Source: Phyllobacterium sp. T1293 (GTDB lineage: Bacteria > Pseudomonadota > Alphaproteobacteria > Rhizobiales > Rhizobiaceae). Taken from it: a stretch of 64,000 bases of DNA. Below, piece by piece: positions 61,376-64,000 of the stretch. Each line of letters begins with the position of its first letter. The first letter of the stretch is position 1. Location: the NCBI RefSeq assembly GCF_020731415.2, contig NZ_CP088273.1, positions 3,539,001 to 3,603,000 of the forward strand, read 5' to 3'. The notes under the pieces were generated by a model. That model saw only the letters and a program-made list of their open reading frames with translations, was not told the DNA's origin and ran no database searches. The translations under genes were made by a program, and so were the position numbers.

Positions 61376-62104
61376 TCAGACGTCTTTGACCCAACGGACG
61401 AGGGTTTGTGTGACAGCCGATAGATTATCCGGCAGAGCCGACCGAATGACAGCACCAAGATATTTTACATATTCCACCACAAGCACGCGCACGACCTGCC
61501 CACGGGCCAGCCAGTCGCCGTTGCGCAGATCGCTGTTGACGATGGGGTAGGGGATGAATTCGATATCCTGCGAGGCGCGTCTGAGTTCAACCAGAGTGCG
61601 GGGCATGTGGTAATTATTGGTGACCACGATGACGCGGCTATAGTGATTGGCCTTGGCCCATTTGATGCTTTCGGATGCATTGCCGATTGTATCCATGGCG
61701 GAGCGATCGATATCGACACAACATTCAAACAAGGTGGCATCGCCGCGCGTCACCCGCTGCAATTCACCGCGTTTGGTGGAAGGATGCACGCCGCTGATGA
61801 AAAGCCGCTCGCCACGTTTGTTCTTGAGGAGATCGAGAGCGCCTTCAATGCGCGAATAGCCGCCGGTCAGAACGACAATACCATCCGCCGGTTCAACCAG
61901 ATCCGGTGTCTGCATGGTGCTGACATGATCGCTGAAAACAATGAAGCCGCCAAGGAACAGGCCGAGCGCCAGAACCCCGAGCAAAAAGAACGGCCGGGCA
62001 ATCCGCTTGCGCAGCGCAGACACGATCCCACCGGTGCGGCCTTCTGGGCCTGCGGGTGGTTGATTGCTGCTGTCGTTCGCGCCGTCCATTTTCGGGTCAC
62101 GCAT
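61376..62104 (-). CDS. YdcF-family (DUF218) membrane protein
   Basis: A 242-residue protein with an N-terminal transmembrane helix (RPFFLLGVLALGLFLGGFIVF) and the DUF218 fold: PADGIVVLTGGYSRIEGALDLL, GERLFISGVHPST, ARVIVVTNNYHMPRTLVEL-like sequence near the C-terminus. DUF218 proteins include SanA and ElyC, linked to envelope integrity; the reaction is unknown. It sits between ftsX and plsC, conserved in rhizobia. Confidence 0.88.
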   Translation of the reverse strand: MRDPKMDGANDSSNQPPAGPEGRTGGIVSALRKRIARPFFLLGVLALGLFLGGFIVFSDHVSTMQTPDLVEPADGIVVLTGGYSRIEGALDLLKNKRGERLFISGVHPSTKRGELQRVTRGDATLFECCVDIDRSAMDTIGNASESIKWAKANHYSRVIVVTNNYHMPRTLVELRRASQDIEFIPYPIVNSDLRNGDWLARGQVVRVLVVEYVKYLGAVIRSALPDNLSAVTQTLVRWVKDV

Positions 62105-62200
62105 TGCCTTGTTCGTGGGTCATGTTACCGGGAGCTTATAGGCCTTGCCGGCAAACCTCCCCTAAATTTTTGTCGTCAAATTGAATCGAATCGGCGGGGT

Positions 62201-63199
62201 TCAGTTATCGTGACTTTCGCCAGCCCTTCCATCAACCTGCCGCAAATGCGCTATGACTGTCATTCGTGTTGTAATCATGGTCAAAACACTGACTGCAAGT
62301 ATGATCAGGACGACGCCGGTATAGCCGCCCGAACCGATGGAAAAGTTGCCAAACAGAGCTGTGGCCTGATCGGCTTCCGGGGTTGCCAGATTACGCGACG
62401 ACCACCAGCCGATGATCAGGAAGATCAAAATGGCCAGCGCCCCGCCGCATAAAGCGCCTTTCAGGGCAGTCCAGAAAAAATGCCGCTCGAATTGCCGCGC
62501 GACGAATTTCTGTTCCGCGCCGATAAAATGCAGCACTTCGATGATGTGACCATTACCGGCCATGGCGCCGCGCGTGGCAAAAATAACCGTCAGCACCGTC
62601 GCTGCGACAACCAGTCCAAGCACTGCCATGCCGATCAGCACCGTGGAGCGGGCCATGGAGACAAGCCGGTCGACCCAGTTGCGGTGATCATCGAAACTGG
62701 CGCCGGGAACGTTCTTCACAAGCTCGCTGCGCAGCGTGGCAAAATCCGGCGGCGAGGCTTCATCAAGGCTCACGACAACGAGCCGGGGAACCGGCAGGTC
62801 ATCAATGTTAAGCCCGGTGCCAAGCCATGGCTCCAACAGCCGGGCCGTTGCCGCGCGGTCAATCACACGGGTGGATTTAACCCCGGCAAAACCTTCCGCC
62901 AGCTTGCTGGCCTGCACCAGCAGCTTTTCCATATCCTGTCCTTCGACGGGACGGATCTGGATGGTGGCTTCGGTCGATATCTGACTTTGCCATGTGGCAG
63001 CTGTTGACTGGACAAGGCTGACCGCGCCAATGGTCAGGCAGGCGAGGAACGTCATGATGGCGATGACGATCATCAGCGCATGGCCGACGACGTTACCAGC
63101 AGGCACAATCGGCGCTTGACCCGTCTTGCCACGCACAAACTCTATCGCCCGGTCCATGAGACCGAGGGCGAGTACCCGGAGGCGGGCGACATCAATCAT
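62201..63199 (-). CDS. ftsX: Cell-division ABC transporter permease FtsX
   Basis: A 332-residue membrane protein with four transmembrane segments. A first helix (VVGHALMIVIAIMTFLACLTIGAVSLV) is followed by a periplasmic loop, then the FtsX domain (VLIGMAVLGLVVAATVLTVIFATRGAM, HIIEVLHFIGAEQKFVARQFERHFFWTALKGALCGG). With FtsE it regulates peptidoglycan hydrolases at the septum. Its ATG overlaps the FtsE stop by 8 bp. Confidence 0.94.
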   Translation of the reverse strand: MIDVARLRVLALGLMDRAIEFVRGKTGQAPIVPAGNVVGHALMIVIAIMTFLACLTIGAVSLVQSTAATWQSQISTEATIQIRPVEGQDMEKLLVQASKLAEGFAGVKSTRVIDRAATARLLEPWLGTGLNIDDLPVPRLVVVSLDEASPPDFATLRSELVKNVPGASFDDHRNWVDRLVSMARSTVLIGMAVLGLVVAATVLTVIFATRGAMAGNGHIIEVLHFIGAEQKFVARQFERHFFWTALKGALCGGALAILIFLIIGWWSSRNLATPEADQATALFGNFSIGSGGYTGVVLIILAVSVLTMITTRMTVIAHLRQVDGRAGESHDN

Positions 63200-63851
63200 A
63201 AATATCGAGCCTCCCCTGATCCAGAATCATGCGCCGGGCATTGACCTGATCCATAAGGGTGAGATCGTGAGTGGCGATGACAACGGCGGTCCCGGAACGG
63301 TTAAGCTCGCCGAACAGGCGAAGCAGGCGGCGGGCCAGCGGCGGATCAACATTGCCTGTTGGCTCGTCAGCCAGCAGGATTTCCGGCTGGTCGATGAGCG
63401 CGCGGGCGATGGCCGCACGCTGCTTCTCGCCGCCCGACAGAACCGGCGGCAAAACATGCATCCGCTCGCCGAGGCCGACCCAGTGCAACAGCTCTTCGAC
63501 CTCGGCGCGGTAGGTCGCCTCTTCTTTGCCGCGCACCCGCAGTGGCAGGGCGACATTCTGATAGGTCGTCATATGATCGAGCAGACGGAAGTCCTGGAAC
63601 ACCACACCGATCCTGCGGCGCAGCATCGGCATTTCTTTCGATGAAATGGTGGCAATATCCTTGCCGAAAACCGTGATAAGGCCGCGTGTGGGCTTGAGGG
63701 TCATGAACAGCAGACGCAATAGCGAGGTCTTGCCCGCGCCCGAAGGGCCGGTCAGAAACTGGAACGAGCGGGGTGAAATGTGGAGGCTGACATCACGCAG
63801 AACCTCCGGGCCCATCCCGTATCGCAAACCGACATTCTCAAAACGAATCAA
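63192..63851 (-). CDS. ftsE: Cell-division ATP-binding protein FtsE, TTG start
   Basis: A 219-residue ABC ATPase. Walker A GPSGAGKT is at 35-42, signature LSGGEKQRA and Walker B ILLADEPTG follow. The TTG at 63851 (LIRFENVGLRYG) has GGAAAG upstream at good distance and gives the usual FtsE length. The only in-frame ATG (63944) would add 31 residues with no Shine-Dalgarno and no homology. Confidence 0.93.
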   Translation of the reverse strand: MIRFENVGLRYGMGPEVLRDVSLHISPRSFQFLTGPSGAGKTSLLRLLFMTLKPTRGLITVFGKDIATISSKEMPMLRRRIGVVFQDFRLLDHMTTYQNVALPLRVRGKEEATYRAEVEELLHWVGLGERMHVLPPVLSGGEKQRAAIARALIDQPEILLADEPTGNVDPPLARRLLRLFGELNRSGTAVVIATHDLTLMDQVNARRMILDQGRLDIYD

Positions 63852-63985
63852 GCGAGACTTTCCAAGTTTTTCATCCAAGCGTGTTTTATTCAGCGCGGAC
63901 GGATTTGACCACCCATCAATCGCCGCATCGGTTCGTCGAAACATTAATTATTGAGCGGTAGATTTGGGCCATGATTCGGAGGAAC

Positions 63986-64000
63986 ATGACTGCAACATGG
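63986..64000 (+). CDS. Start of a gene running off the right edge
   Basis: GGAGG (63978-63982) precedes ATG at 63986, and the frame reads MTATW to the edge. An in-frame ATG at 63971 is also possible. The gene is divergent from ftsE. Only five codons are visible, so no product can be named. Confidence 0.4.

Overview
The window is chromosomal DNA of an alphaproteobacterium of the order Hyphomicrobiales (Rhizobiales), most likely near Brucella/Ochrobactrum or Phyllobacterium. This rests on conserved blocks: accA, xerD, a small membrane protein, aroK-aroB-CNNM, bolA, a J-domain protein and cobS-cobT; metXW divergent from hisC-tyrC; and ftsEX with ydcF and plsC. The aerobic, cobalt-late cobalamin genes (cobG, cobL, cobS, cobT) and a DUF1127 gene followed by anti-Shine-Dalgarno hairpins also fit. 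The assignment is inferred from gene order and protein similarity recalled by eye, not from a database search.

Region by region. 1-2.5 kb: divergent cobG (cut by the window edge) and cobL. 2.6-6.0 kb: a TerC-like membrane protein with a structured leader, then an SRPBCC protein, an ECF42-type sigma factor and its DGPF/YCII partner. 6.2-21.5 kb: a Wzx/Wzy-type surface polysaccharide locus with glycosyltransferases, flippase, polymerase, chain-length protein, deacetylase, acyltransferases, an FAD oxidoreductase, a methyltransferase and a secreted glycosidase-like protein. It contains no visible initiating glycosyltransferase, outer-membrane exporter or tyrosine kinase. It ends at tRNA-Arg(CCT). 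21.7-28.8 kb: peptidase, D,D-carboxypeptidase, a COG0523 metallochaperone, TusA, an L,D-transpeptidase-like lipoprotein, two small enzymes and HU. 29-32.6 kb: a LysR regulator divergent from a VOC dioxygenase, followed by a VOC-hydrolase fusion. 32.7-33.0 kb: DUF1127 plus three CcsR/cuckoo-type RNA hairpins. 33.2-35.7 kb: an iron-permease-like protein and otnK-otnI. 36-37.2 kb: an isolated ParB-like gene beside tRNA-Arg(ACG).

37.4-51 kb is conserved housekeeping DNA: lipid, shikimate and cobalamin genes, a YhhQ queuosine-precursor transporter behind a preQ1-I-like leader, and rpmB. 51-64 kb holds a DMT transporter, gloB, methyltransferases, metXW, hisC-tyrC, chaC, plsC, ydcF and ftsXE.

The most interesting signals are RNA and repeat elements. 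They are three tandem CCUCCUCCC-loop hairpins downstream of DUF1127, a preQ1-I-like pseudoknot whose 3' pairing would cover the yhhQ start codon, and a three-member family of long palindromic repeats. One repeat copy has a second, unrelated palindrome nested inside it. A dioxygenase-hydrolase fusion and a glycosyltransferase that appears to start at CTG are also worth checking. Several start codons were moved from the longest open frame to the best supported site; the reasons are given in each entry.
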